DNA of 64,000 bases from Stercorarius parasiticus. Lineage: Eukaryota; Chordata; Aves; Charadriiformes; Stercorariidae. The stretch covers positions 33,516 to 97,515 of the forward strand of contig VWZL01000578.1 in the NCBI GenBank assembly GCA_013396915.1, read 5' to 3'. A model generated the notes under the pieces. It was given only the letters and a program-made list of their open reading frames with translations. It had not been told where the DNA came from and did not search any database. Within the stretch, counting starts at the first letter, position 1; each line of letters opens with the position of its first letter. Both the position numbers and the translations under genes were made by a program. Positions 1 to 11,000 of this stretch are shown here, one piece after another.

Positions 1-560
1 AACTCAAAAGTACTACATCTACAAGAAAAATTGCATTTTACTGCACAATTGATTCAAAACACACAAAAACTAACAAACATGATGGCCTTTACTACAGTAT
101 GTACAGAACATGATTTTATTGTTATGATATCTTTAATTCAAATAAAATTCTTTCCACTTGTTTTAAGTTATTCTTTCTTTATGCTAAAAATCAAAGTGTT
201 CATTCTAAGCATTATTTATGCAAATCCAGAATCCACTCTGTTAATCAATATTGAAGGAAGTTGACGGCTTGTCAATAATTATTCAGAAAATGCTTAACTG
301 TGCAAGTATTTGAAAATGTTTAAAAATCAGAAGTACAACCACACCATCTTCTGATCAATTTGTGGTATGACACATCAGAAAGCTTACAAACACCCTGATA
401 TTGGCTGTTTTCATACTAAATTCAGAATGATTGCACATGTAACAGTCTCAATATGTGCCCAATCTCCATAAAAGTGGTAAGTGTATGATGAAGATAAAGT
501 GGGTCGGCACAATATTACAGCTCAATTCTGTCTATACTCCACATAAAGAATTCCAAGTGG
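1..560. other. Upstream intergenic DNA, no gene seen
   Basis: A+T-rich sequence. The short open frames are small, have no recognisable domain and no coding-like composition. I see no exon, RNA gene or familiar repeat here. Confidence 0.6.
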
Positions 561-565
561 CATAC

Positions 566-1038
566 CGTCCTGGTTTCAGCTGGGAAAGAGTTAATTTTCT
601 TTCTAGTGATTGCTGTGAAAGTAATGTCAATAATGCATATTGTTTTACTCGTTGCTAGGCAATGTTTATAGTTTTCAAGCACTCTTTTCAGCTTCCCATA
701 GAAGCTGAGAAGCAGTATAAACAGAACAAAGGAATGGCCAATGGAACATTCCATACCATAGATGTCATGCTCAGTATATAAATGAGGGTTGGCTGGTGAG
801 AGGCAATCCATGATCACTTCTTGAAAAGGTACCAATTCACTGGGTGGTAAAAGTGACTTGTAGTATTATTGTTGCTGTTATTGTTCTATTAAACGGTCTT
901 TATCTCAACCCAGTTTTTTTTTCCTTTCTCTTTCCCCTCCTTTTCTCCCTCTTCTCCCTGCCCTTCTGAGGGGAAGGGGGAGAACTGCACAAGCAGCTGC
1001 GTGGTCCTAGCAACCAGCTGGGGTTAAATCGCAACACA
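566..1038 (+). mobile_element. Solo LTR of an avian endogenous retrovirus
   Basis: The sequence follows, from memory, a common bird LTR family that opens with TGTCCTGGTTTC and ends with GGTTAAA-x-CACGACA. Here the opening reads CGTCCTGGTTTC (first T mutated to C) and the end reads GGTTAAATCGCAACACA. Inside, in the expected order, are a CCAAT box (738-742), a TATA box (775-782), an ATTAAA poly(A) signal (888-893) and a pyrimidine-rich U5-like stretch (909-960). The flanks CATAC (561-565) and CATGC (1039-1043) match at 4 of 5 bases and may be a decayed 5-bp target-site duplication. No gag, pol or env sequence follows, so it is a solo LTR. Family assignment (ERVL-like or ERVK-like) is uncertain; identification as an avian LTR is firm. 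It lies about 0.9 kb upstream of the MINDY3 start codon in the same orientation. Confidence 0.85.
738..782 (+). promoter_or_regulatory. LTR core promoter: CCAAT box and TATA box
   Basis: CCAAT at 738-742 and TATATAAA at 775-782 are spaced about 33 bp apart inside the solo LTR, as in a retroviral U3 promoter. Both motifs are intact, so residual promoter activity toward MINDY3 is possible but is inference only. Confidence 0.55.
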
Positions 1039-1043
1039 CATGC

Positions 1044-1690
1044 AATACAGTTTCACCCAGAAAACTTTCAGATTGAAACGCTTTTTTCTAAGAGAACAAC
1101 CTTAACACAGTTTTGCCAGTGGTAACAGTTACCACCCTTCTGAAGAATTTTATTTAATAAAGTCTAGGTTAATCTTGTGCACAACACTGACCGCAAAACC
1201 TCCATGAAGAATTCCCATTCAAAAGGCAATTATCTTTTACAAAAATACCCCGTCTTTATTTCTAGACTATCTACTGAAAAAAATCATAACTAAATTAGAT
1301 AAACCAAATTTAGTTCTCAAATCTGAATTTTTTTCAAGTTCACAAGAGATGTCTGTCTAACATCACTCCTAAATAGTTCAAGAAAATCGTAAGGCTACCT
1401 TTCATTCTTCATTGCAATCTATAGTATGAATGCAGGTACTGCCAGGCAAGATAATTGTTTCTGAAATAGTAAAAATATTTCATGTACATATGCAAGCGCT
1501 ACATTTTACCTATACATTAGGTTAGCACTTGCACAAGACACTATACAAGAAACACGGAGAGGAAGCTCTCTACTTATACCGGTACGATTCTGGATTCCTG
1601 ACATCTCTTGCTGTATCCAGCCCACAGGCAAGATCTTTACGCTGTCTTTACGCTGACTAATGTGTACCTCACGTTCAGACTTAAAAGGCC
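1044..1690. other. Upstream A+T-rich DNA between LTR and CpG island
   Basis: No exon, RNA gene or recognised repeat. The sequence turns G+C-rich from about 1690, where the CpG island begins. Confidence 0.6.
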
Positions 1691-1806
1691 ACCACCGGTA
1701 ACACTGGCCCTACCGCTGCCAGGCGTTACCCGCCCTCACTCGACGGTCTCCTCAGGCAGTAACGGCCTGCGCGACCACCGCCCGCCAAACCCCCTCCCCA
1801 CTCCCG

Positions 1807-1826
1807 CTTCCGGCGCCCGCGGAAGC
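1807..1826. promoter_or_regulatory. Pair of inverted ETS/GABP-type motifs
   Basis: CTTCCGG at 1807-1813 and GCGGAAGC at 1819-1826 are ETS-family cores in opposite orientation, about 12 bp apart, inside the CpG island. GABPA/ETS sites of this kind are common in CpG-island housekeeping promoters. Binding is inferred. Confidence 0.5.
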
Positions 1827-1861
1827 AGCGGGGGCTGCCGGGCAGGCGGAAAGGAACCCGC

Positions 1862-1873
1862 CGCGCATGCGCA
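1862..1873. promoter_or_regulatory. NRF1 binding site
   Basis: CGCGCATGCGCA is a full match to the palindromic NRF1 consensus (YGCGCAYGCGCR). It sits 82 bp upstream of the start codon, where NRF1 sites often lie in CpG-island promoters. Confidence 0.7.
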
Positions 1874-1896
1874 GCTCCGCGGGGTGCCCGGCGAGG

Positions 1897-1914
1897 CCCC
1901 GCCCAGCCCCGCCC
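1897..1914 (-). promoter_or_regulatory. Two GC boxes (SP/KLF type)
   Basis: CCCCGCCC occurs at 1897-1904 and again at 1907-1914, the reverse complement of the GC box. Both are close to the likely transcription start. Confidence 0.5.
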
Positions 1915-1939
1915 GCCCGGCGCCGCTCGGCCCCTCCCC

Positions 1940-1946
1940 NNNNNNN
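1940..1946. other. Assembly gap of 7 N
   Basis: Seven undetermined bases lie 8 bp upstream of the start codon in very G+C-rich DNA. The true gap length may differ. The coding sequence is not touched. Confidence 0.95.
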
Positions 1947-1954
1947 GCCCCGTC

Positions 1955-2051
1955 ATGTCCGAGGCGGGTCAGGAGCTTGTCCACCTGGTGTGGGGCAAGA
2001 AGGCTGGGCCCCGCGGGCTGGCCGACACCATCTTCTGCCGCTGGGCGCAAG
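1955..2051 (+). CDS. MINDY3: MINDY3 coding exon 1
   Basis: Residues 1-32 plus the first base of codon 33. It includes the conserved LVWG and DTIFCRW segments of the family N-terminus. Donor GTACCT at 2052. The loop after LVWG (KKAGPRGLA) appears one residue longer than in the human protein as I remember it, which moves the catalytic cysteine from 51 to 52. Confidence 0.95.
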
Positions 2052-5000
2052 GTACCTGCGTGCGCCGTGCCCCGGCCCTTCCCCCGCCCGGCCTCCTCCC
2101 CCGGGGGTCCTTCCCCGGCCCCTCTCGCCGCACTGGGCTCGCCTGCCCGCACACACCTGCAGCCGCCCCCGGCGGGCTCGGCGGCGCCTGTGTGCCCGCG
2201 TCCGTCTCTCCGTGAGGGGAGGGGGGCAGGGCCCCTCCGCGGACGGGGCGGCGGCAGTTGCGGGCGGTCGTGTGCCCCTGTCACGGGCAGCCCAGCGTGT
2301 GGCCCGCGGGGAAAATGATGCAGCAGTTTCACTTGCTAAATAATAATTTTTTTTGCAGCTTGGTCGTCTTCTGCCACAAATCTTCAAAGGAACTTAGAAG
2401 AGTAGGAAAGGAAATGTATTTCATAAATATGTTTTAACAGCATCTTGCGCCATTATTTTACATAGCTCATGGAAAAGTGAACATAAGGACAGATTTTTTT
2501 AAAACTATTTCTTTAGCGATTGAAGCAGGTGCATGCCAGCTTTAGGATGTGGCAAGAGATAAAAGCAACAATAACCCTGGAACCTGGTGTATTTGTAAGA
2601 TGTTTTTTCCGTATTTAAATTACGCAACCCACACATAGTTTCTTCTTGATGGAGACTTTCTGGTATTTTTTCAGAACTGCAGTTGCAAGGTGTAGTGCAG
2701 AGGCTTGCTGATAAAAATGATATGCAAGAAATCAGTCTGTGTACCTGCCCTGGCTGAAAGAAGGGAATAATAGCCTTCTCTCTAACTTACTAGGAAGTTT
2801 GAAGAATTCTAGTAATGGTTATGAAGATCATAATTAAAACATCCTTAATTCCTGGAGAAAATTTGCAAGTGATAGTGGAATTTATAGATTAAAAAAAAAA
2901 AACAAAACCCAAAGCCCAACATTTTAATGCATTCAGGTCTCAGGGCGAAGTTGGCTGAAACAAAAGGATGTCCTTCATGTTCTCTGTTCTTTGCTCCTCT
3001 TCTTTTTTTTAACAGGAGTTTTGTCATAGACATAGCTTCAGTAGATGCATGTGTGAGGTTGATCTGGGAGCTGCACAGCTTCTCTGTCACAGGACAGAGT
3101 GCACTACTAGACTCTCGTATCTTTTTCCCTAGGTTAATCTGTGTTCAGGTAATTCAGTGAGAAATATTTGGGGGATAAAAATGCCAAATTCCTTCTCAGT
3201 TCTAGAATTTAAGCCAGCCTAGTAAAGCCAATACTTTTCCTAGTGACTTGATTATTTCTCGGGAAATATAATTACTTTCTGAAATATCTCTTAAGTTTTG
3301 GTAAAGTGTCGCCGTTTCAGTACAAGGTTTTTGCAAAGTCAGAAATGATAGTGTTAGGTTACTGAAATTGACATTTTCACTACAGTTTGTTTGTATATGA
3401 AATTTTAGCAGTTTCAAAATTTATTGAAATGTATGTTGTAATGCCCCAGATTTGTGATCCTGTGAGAGATTAATGGAAGAGACCTCTCATGTTCTTGGTG
3501 GCTCCTGGAAAGGAGCTATTATTTCCTATCTGTCTTTAGGGAAAGTCCTGTAAATATACTGTGTAGTGTATCCGTTCCCTTCTCTATATCCTCTCTAGTA
3601 TAATCAATTTTGTGTAGTAAAAACACATGACAATAACTTGGTGTGGTGTTTGTGCTGGGAATCAGAAAAGTCAGTTTCAGTCCCTTATGGTGTGTAGTAG
3701 CATAATACATTTACCCAACTTTCAGTTTCTATTTTGTTGAAAAAATTCTGCACCGTTTACCTACTGCAAAGGATCTTGTCAACACTGACTCTTCAAGATT
3801 TAAAAAAAAACCCCGAACATAATAATCAAACTTTATTATTTCCAAAGACTTCAAAATTTAAAAGATAGGCCTTAGTTTCACATCATATGTGCAGAAAATA
3901 TCGAAGTATAAATGATGCTTGCTTAAACAACTGGTTTGGTGGTGGTTTTTTTGTGGTTTGGTGGGGTTTTTTTTGGAGTATAGTGCCAACACTGGTGTTT
4001 ATTTCAGATACTTTCTGAATGTTGTCTGATCCTTTTTCAAGCCCTGTGAAAGTTGGGAACTATAATTTACATCTAGTAAGAAAAGTAGAGAGTAGGAAGG
4101 GTGTTGAGGAATGGAAGACTTGAACCAGTCAGTTTCTCAGTAAAGATAGCAATGTTCCTGGAATCCTTGTCATGCACGAAACTCGTTAGCCATCATATTC
4201 ATTTGGTCAAAACTGAAGACAGACTGATCTGCGGGCAGTCAATAGAACTGACCTAGCTAATGTGGATATGCTGTTTGAAGTTAGTGACAGTAATTTCCCC
4301 AGTTTGCTGCATTGGAAACTTTAAATATATTGTTTTGGTTCCTGACTTAACAAAGGCATGGGTGCAAAGCTGTTGTTGCAGTTTGGTTGGAGTTGTTTGT
4401 GTTGGCTTTTTTTATAGAATTTTTTTTCTTTATGATTGCAGCAGAATTTGCAGTTTGAACTTCATGTATCCCATTTACCAGAATCCTTAAAGTGGACCCA
4501 GAGGAATGTAGTGCAAAGGCTTGGTCTGCATGTCGGTGTTTCCTGGCATAGATATGACGACTTGGTAAGGAGTTAGGAGGGGGACTGAAACCTAAAGAAA
4601 AGATACCAACGTTAGAAGTGATTTTCTTCCTTGATCCAAGAGATAAATTCCATTCATAAAGGTGCTCTTCAGGTCAGTCCTGAGGCACGCGGCATCAGGT
4701 CTACACAACTATGAATGGCAGGTTTGAGTGCAGCATCCTGTCAGAATTACCTAAGCTGTTTTCTCACTGGTCTTTGGAAAGAAAGATACAGGACAGTCTT
4801 TTTAAATGACTGTTTAACTTCAAAAGAATAGTGTGAAGGTATTAATACTACAGTTTGTGTATATACATAACGTACAATGTTAAAAGGTCTGCTTTGTCTG
4901 TATCCTCTTCCAGCTTCTAGTCCGAGAGCTGGGTGAGTAGACTGACAACTTTCCTTTTCTTTCTCCCCTATCCTTTCCAAGTTTCCTTTTCTTACATGCC

Positions 5001-8000
5001 TGGAACTCTGTTTCTGTTCACATTGGCTTTTATGACATCCTTGGTTGAGGAGACTGTAGTATTGTTTTTAAGTCATTTGACCTGTAATATTGTTAGACCG
5101 TGATCAAGTCAGGGTTACTAGGAAATAATATTTTTACCAGACAGGCAGATACATTTTAAGCAAAAGGAATACACTTGCCAGTCTTAAAATTCTTAAATAG
5201 AAGTAGCAATTTGAAAAGTGTTCCTCTGAGTTTAATTTAATAATGTTTAATTCATCTGGGGGATGGGAGAGAAATACTCATTGGTATCTATGTAGTTTTT
5301 AAAAATATTTTGATGACTATGATTTATAGAATATTTACATTTGTCTGCTTTCCATCTTCCTGAGTTCTGTATAACTCAGTGCAAACAGTTAATCAGAAAG
5401 AAAAGCATTTTTCATCTAATATTCACAGTTAGGGTATAGACAAGTGTGGATTCTGCAAACAGCTGGAGGATGTTACACCTATTGGCCCACCTCTGCCGAC
5501 TTGTTGCTGCTTGTCTGCCACAAGTGTTGCCTCTTAAATCTTTTGGTGAAACTGCTTTTGAAGCTTCTGCTTTACCAATGCTGTTCACACTTAGCAAAGT
5601 AAGTCTTGGTGAGTGGTCTTCAAGTCATAGCCTGTGGACTGCTTTTAAGGCATCTGTAAAAATTAAGAAGTTAGAAGGCAAACCCGCTGACAGGAATTCG
5701 CACATCGTGTGGAAAAAATATTGAGGTCTTCAAACAAAAAAGTACTGATGATTACTGACTTAGAGCTTCTGTTCAAGTGGAGGATGTTGCTTCAGTTTAA
5801 GTAGGTGTTGCTAATTCTGCCAGGAGAAAGTGATCTTTCTTGCTAACACAAGCCATACTACTATTAAATATGAGACAACAGTAGCTTTTGGAAAAACAGC
5901 AGGGGCGCGCTGCTGAGAAGAGCTACCTAACACCCTGCTCTAGGGAAGAATCTGTTCTCAATTTTATGCTGGTAGACTTTTTTCTTCTTTCCTCCCTTGG
6001 AGTGGCATATCAGTTTTGGGATAGTGATACTGTCTTTAGGACAAAATAACCATGTCTTGCTGTTTCAGTCAGACTGTCAAATCCCTTTCTATTGTATATG
6101 AGATCTAAAAGTTTATTTCATGTATTTACATAATGCAGAGTTGTCTTAATGAATTTATTCTGAAGAACACAAAACCTCTTACGAAGCTTGCTGAATGAAA
6201 AGTTAGGCTTTGGGGCAGAAGTATAGTTTTTGGAGGGATTGTCTGTGTTATGTGTAAGTAACAGCCCTTTCAGAACAGTTTAACTGAAAGGAGACTAGAA
6301 CATACCATTCACTGTGGAAAAAATGGGATGTGAACATGTAAGTTAATTTGTTAAAAGATTGTATTTTCTGGTTAATGGGCATGGTGGCTAATGTAGTTGG
6401 AATACACATAGAGCAGTAAGAATTTGAAATGCCCTGTAACACAATTATCTAAATAATTAGTGAACCCTAAAACTCTTAGCTGCTGCCTGGGCCCAAAAAA
6501 GAATATCTGAAAAGACATTGTCCTTACTTTAAGAAAGGGTATGGTGCTAGTGAGTCCATTCTTTACTCTGGGTAAGGCTGACAGGCTTAAAGAAAATGAA
6601 AGGTCTTGAGGAATGCTTACAATAGGAGGCTCTTACCAGGGTACAGATTCAGAAGTGTCAGTGAATGTTCAGAAGTTTCACAGAGCTGTTTTGTTTTACA
6701 AAGGTGTGAAAAAAGGCATCTTACCTTGTTTTCTGGCAGCTTGTTGCCTGATTTAGTGGTAGCCTACCGGGTAATTTGTGTACTTTCCTCAAACCCTTCC
6801 AGGACTTCCTGGCTTTTTATCCACAACTCATTAAGTGGACTTTTGTTGTGGTGGTGTTGTAGCAAACACTCCTTTCTTTTTGTGTGTGGGAAGCAGTTGT
6901 TTTGTTTGGTTGGATTTTTTCCCCACAGAAAATTTCAGAAGTTTCATTTTACTATAAAAAATACACTTTGAAAACCCAAAGCCATACGCAAAATGTGTCT
7001 ATCATTCTACACCCAGCTCTAGAGAAAGGATGAAACATTAAGATGTGTTGTAAACCTTGTACTTGAGTAATAATGGATTATTCTAGTGTTTCTGTCAGGC
7101 AGTTCTTGTATCCCAAAAAAGAAATACAGTTCCATGGTGAGAGGCTGCCTTGGCAGATAACAGGACAAAAAATGTATAGCACAGCATCTTTGTAGCTAGA
7201 TTGGATCAGAGATAGAGCAAGTTTGTTGGTGGGTTTTTTTTAATGTGGTTAATGTTGCATGCTGTTTAGCTACTGCCCTTGTCTCTTTTATTCAGCTAGA
7301 ATTGGTTCTTGCACAGAGTGAAAATGCTGAAGGTATACAGGATCCTTTGTAAAATGGCAGTGGTACTAATGTTTAAAGTGTCCTGGGTGTAAAAAAAAAA
7401 ATAATATATATATATTTTAGAAATAGGCAAATAATAAAAAGATGCAGGAAAGCGATGGGATGATCATAATAGAAGAAGAAATGTTTTTTGTAGTACTTCG
7501 GACCATAATGTGGAGTATTAGATGAAAGGTGAAAGGCAAGAGTAGGTAACTAAGTCATACTTCCATTTTGGGAAAATATATGTAGGAGTGCTAAGAATTA
7601 GGTGTAAGAAAAAAAGTGGGTCTTGGTAAATTATAAGTTTTGGTGAAATCGGGAGAATAAAACATTGTTTGGTGTGATTAATAGTGGGCAAATGATATAA
7701 AGACAGATTTGGGAATATCATGGTCACCATAACTCAAAATATTAAGTAATATACTGCTTAACAACAGGAATTTAGATCTACTCCCCCTCCACCCCGCACT
7801 GCCCACCCCCAGCACAGAGGTTAAAGCAGTAGTGATATTGAAAAAATGGTGTCAATGAAGCATTTAACATGGTTATAAATGGCAAGGAAGATGAATGATA
7901 ATTATATTATGTTTCTTATAGGTAAAGAATAATAATCATGGATAAAAGGCAGGCAGATTAAAAAAAATATTATTTTGGCTGCATTACATCTATTTTGCTT

Positions 8001-11000
8001 CTGAAATTTTATCTTGAGTGAAAAGAGCTGTATAATAGATATGACTGTTTAAGAGTGAGAGTAAGTAGAAATCAGTCTGGATCAGAGAGTCTTAGTTGGT
8101 AGATCAGAGGGTGGCCAGGTCAGTCCTGCAAATCATAAGGAAGAGTGTGGGGTTTATGGGTGTTTATAGAGATTGCCCAAGCTGTGATTATTGTGGAGGG
8201 CAAAAAAGGTAAGTAGGTGCAATTGCAGGCTGAGGTAGACTTGAACCCAGCTGGACTTCAGACTCCTGGCTTCTGAAATTTCACCTGAGCTGACTTCAGG
8301 TTTTGTAGAAGTTTTAAAAGACAGCAAGACCAAAATCCCTGAAGCCTGTTTTTTTTGCTTAACAGCTTTGATGTTTATTAAGCATTAAGAAACATTTAGG
8401 TAAAAAGAAATGAAGTGTTTCTTTAGGTATTATAGGTGTTTTTTTCCCCTACGGTTGTGTTCTGTCACATTCTGTGTAATATCAATTTTGCGTTGTCAGT
8501 CTCAAATTTGTATCACTCTGGTGGTTCATGCTTGATTTTCTTTATTTTTAGGAAGCAGTTTTGAAAAACAGGGCAGGGTTAAGCTGAGACAGTTCATGCT
8601 TTCTATAAGAAGCCTGAAGAATGTGAAACAAATTCAAGGTTTCTTAAGTGTGGTTGAGTGGTACCACATCCAAGTACGTTGTTCTTCTGCAGCGGCTAAA
8701 TCATTAAAACAACTAAAAAATCCTATTGTTGTAGTGTGCTTAGATGGCATTCAGTAGTGCTTCGAAGTAGAGGAAGACTTACCTTTTAATATCGCTAAGC
8801 CTGCACAAACTAATTCAAAAATTTAATTCGCTCAATTTAAAGGACTGGTGATATTTCTTATTAGGGCATGTTAACAGGGGAGCGAAATTACATTGGTGCA
8901 AACTTTGGCTGAAGTATGGGTTAATGGAGCTTTGTTGCTACTTTAGATGATGCTGGATCTAAGTATGTAGGCATGACATGTATCTGGGTTTTGGGTATAA
9001 AATACATCTTTGTAATGCACACTAGCACATTCAGTTAAAAAAAAAAAAAAGCCCTGGAGACTTGCTGTCAGATACAGGAGAAAACCCCTTTTTTTTAAGA
9101 ACTATGGCTACATCGATCCATCTTAAAAGCAATTCACATTGTTGTTGAATAATTCTCATTTCTGTGATGAAACATGGCCTAGAAAACATGCAGCAGTTCT
9201 CTCTTGTGCTGCTTGGGTGATGGACCTTTCCTGCAGAAGTGTGTAAGTCTGCACTGGGGGGAAGCATTTCCCCAGTTTCACATCCAGGGGTTAGGGATGC
9301 TTCTGATGTGGCAGCATTAATGCTATAGAATTGGGAAAGGGAGAAATTGTGGGGAAGAAACATTGAATATTGTTTCAACTGAGACTGACACTGATGAGAA
9401 AATACGCATGTGTATCCCCTTTCCCCCTGCCTCCACTTGCTCACGCTCGCTGGTTAGTTGCTGGTCACAGTTGCATGGTTTCTGGATTACATTGAACTAG
9501 AGTCACTTCAGCATAATTTTGTCAGCATTTAAGAGTAATGCAAAATATCATTCACTGTAAGTTGCCAAGTGTCAGCTTCATCAAGGTAATTGTCCATGTA
9601 TATGCATTTATCCATGAGAAATGCAAGCTATGAATCACCATATCTTGAAGATGAGTTTAAGGGCAAGGTGGTAACAAGAAATTTTTCAGTAATTGGCTGT
9701 AAAGTAATTCTGAAATACAAATACATTAAAGATGGAGGGGGGAAATAGGTGATCTTGCATCTTAGTAAATACAGCGTATCTTCTGTGAAAGAACACCATT
9801 AAGAGGGTTGCTTCAGTGGTTACAAGGGAATATTTGAGTTACTCAGTGTATTTCTGTCTTAATAGGAAGCACTGATAGGCCAAAACCGAGATCAGTGGGA
9901 GGCATACTGGGCCCTTCATAGACAATAGAAATCTATTATGCATGGTGAAGGTTCAAAGGTGATTATTATTTTTACATATGTGAGACAAAATATTATCACA
10001 AACAAACAAATTTTAATTCATGTATAAGAAATAAGACATAATAAAAGAAAAACTATGGTTTAAGTATCCAGCCACATGTGCCCTAGTGTCAGTTTTACTC
10101 TTAAAAATCCTTCCGTTTTTGTAAAACCCTAGCTTTTGGCCCTTTGTGGTCGTGATTTCATTGCTGAGATATATAATTCATTTCTGTGCTCTCACTTGTA
10201 TTCATGACTTTTTCTTCAGATAGTTTAACCACATTCTGTTGCATGACCAGGGGAAAAAAGTCTTGAAAACCTCTTAACTTTAAAGGTGAATAAATCAGGT
10301 GTCATTTCTGTTAGGGAAGGAGTATACATAAACATGTCCTTGTTTACATATTTCACTAAATATAGTCTTTCTTTCATGTGACAGGATTTGTCTTTAGTGA
10401 ATCTGAATCAACTGCATTAGAACAATTTGAAGGTGGCCCTTGTGCAGTGATTGCACCTGTACAGGTAAGATGCATTTGTTATAGGAATGGTTTAAAATTA
10501 ATAAACACACTATTTCTTTTTTTCCTCTATCTATGTGGAACTAAAATAAATACAGAAAATATTGCAGATGAGTTGTATTTTGATTTCATAATTATAGTGT
10601 GGAGGAGACAAAAAATTCAGTAAAAATGTAGAGATGGGCCGGTTTTGAACTATAATTTTGCAGAAGTGGATTTTTTTGAGAAAGTGCAGCAGGTTGATTC
10701 AAGCAGAGGTAACTTTAAAATGGGGAATGCAGGATAAAGGGGAGACATAAAAGATCATATATAAATATAGTGCTAATCCTTTCTTATCTCTCAAATTCCC
10801 TGTCTTTAAGAAGGGTAATTCTGACTACTGTATAGATATATGACCTGTAGGCTGGATCTGTTCTGATAGAGCAGTTTGTCTAATCTGCAATTGCTCTTCA
10901 TTCTCTTAGGAGCACCCTGTAGAGACAGGCAGACATTGAGTCATGGGCCAGATTACTTTTTCTGGTAACCTGCTTTTGACTCCTCTTAAACACAGATCAA

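Larger units (their letters stand above)
1690..2310 (+). promoter_or_regulatory. MINDY3: CpG island promoter of MINDY3
   Basis: A sharp rise in G+C content with dense CpG dinucleotides covers the first coding exon and about 250 bp on each side, in an otherwise A+T-rich window. It contains an NRF1 palindrome, two ETS-type motifs and GC boxes, and no TATA box near the start. This is the usual architecture of a broadly expressed housekeeping gene. The transcription start is probably between about 1873 and 1954, but it cannot be fixed from sequence and the assembly gap at 1940-1946 falls in the 5' UTR. The long open frames on both strands here are by-products of G+C richness. Confidence 0.85.
2052..10384 (+). 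other. Intron 1 (8.3 kb)
   Basis: The first 260 bp are still CpG island. The rest is A+T-rich with a G/T-only tract (3932-3976), an AT microsatellite (7391-7416) and a poly-A run near 9037-9050. I see no recognisable transposon, RNA gene or exon of another gene. Confidence 0.65.

Noticed and set aside
1608..2387. Several long open frames on both strands around the CpG island
   Set aside because: They run through the assembly gap, are Pro/Arg/Gly/Ala-rich as expected from G+C richness, and resemble no protein. Only exon 1 of MINDY3 is real here.
5446..5724. 92-codon + strand frame in intron 1
   Set aside because: No similarity that I recognise, no splice context joining it to MINDY3, and no sign of its own promoter.
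9031..9444. 137-codon minus-strand frame in intron 1
   Set aside because: It ends in a poly-Phe run from a homopolymer, has no domain, and the A run lies on the wrong side for a minus-strand retrocopy.
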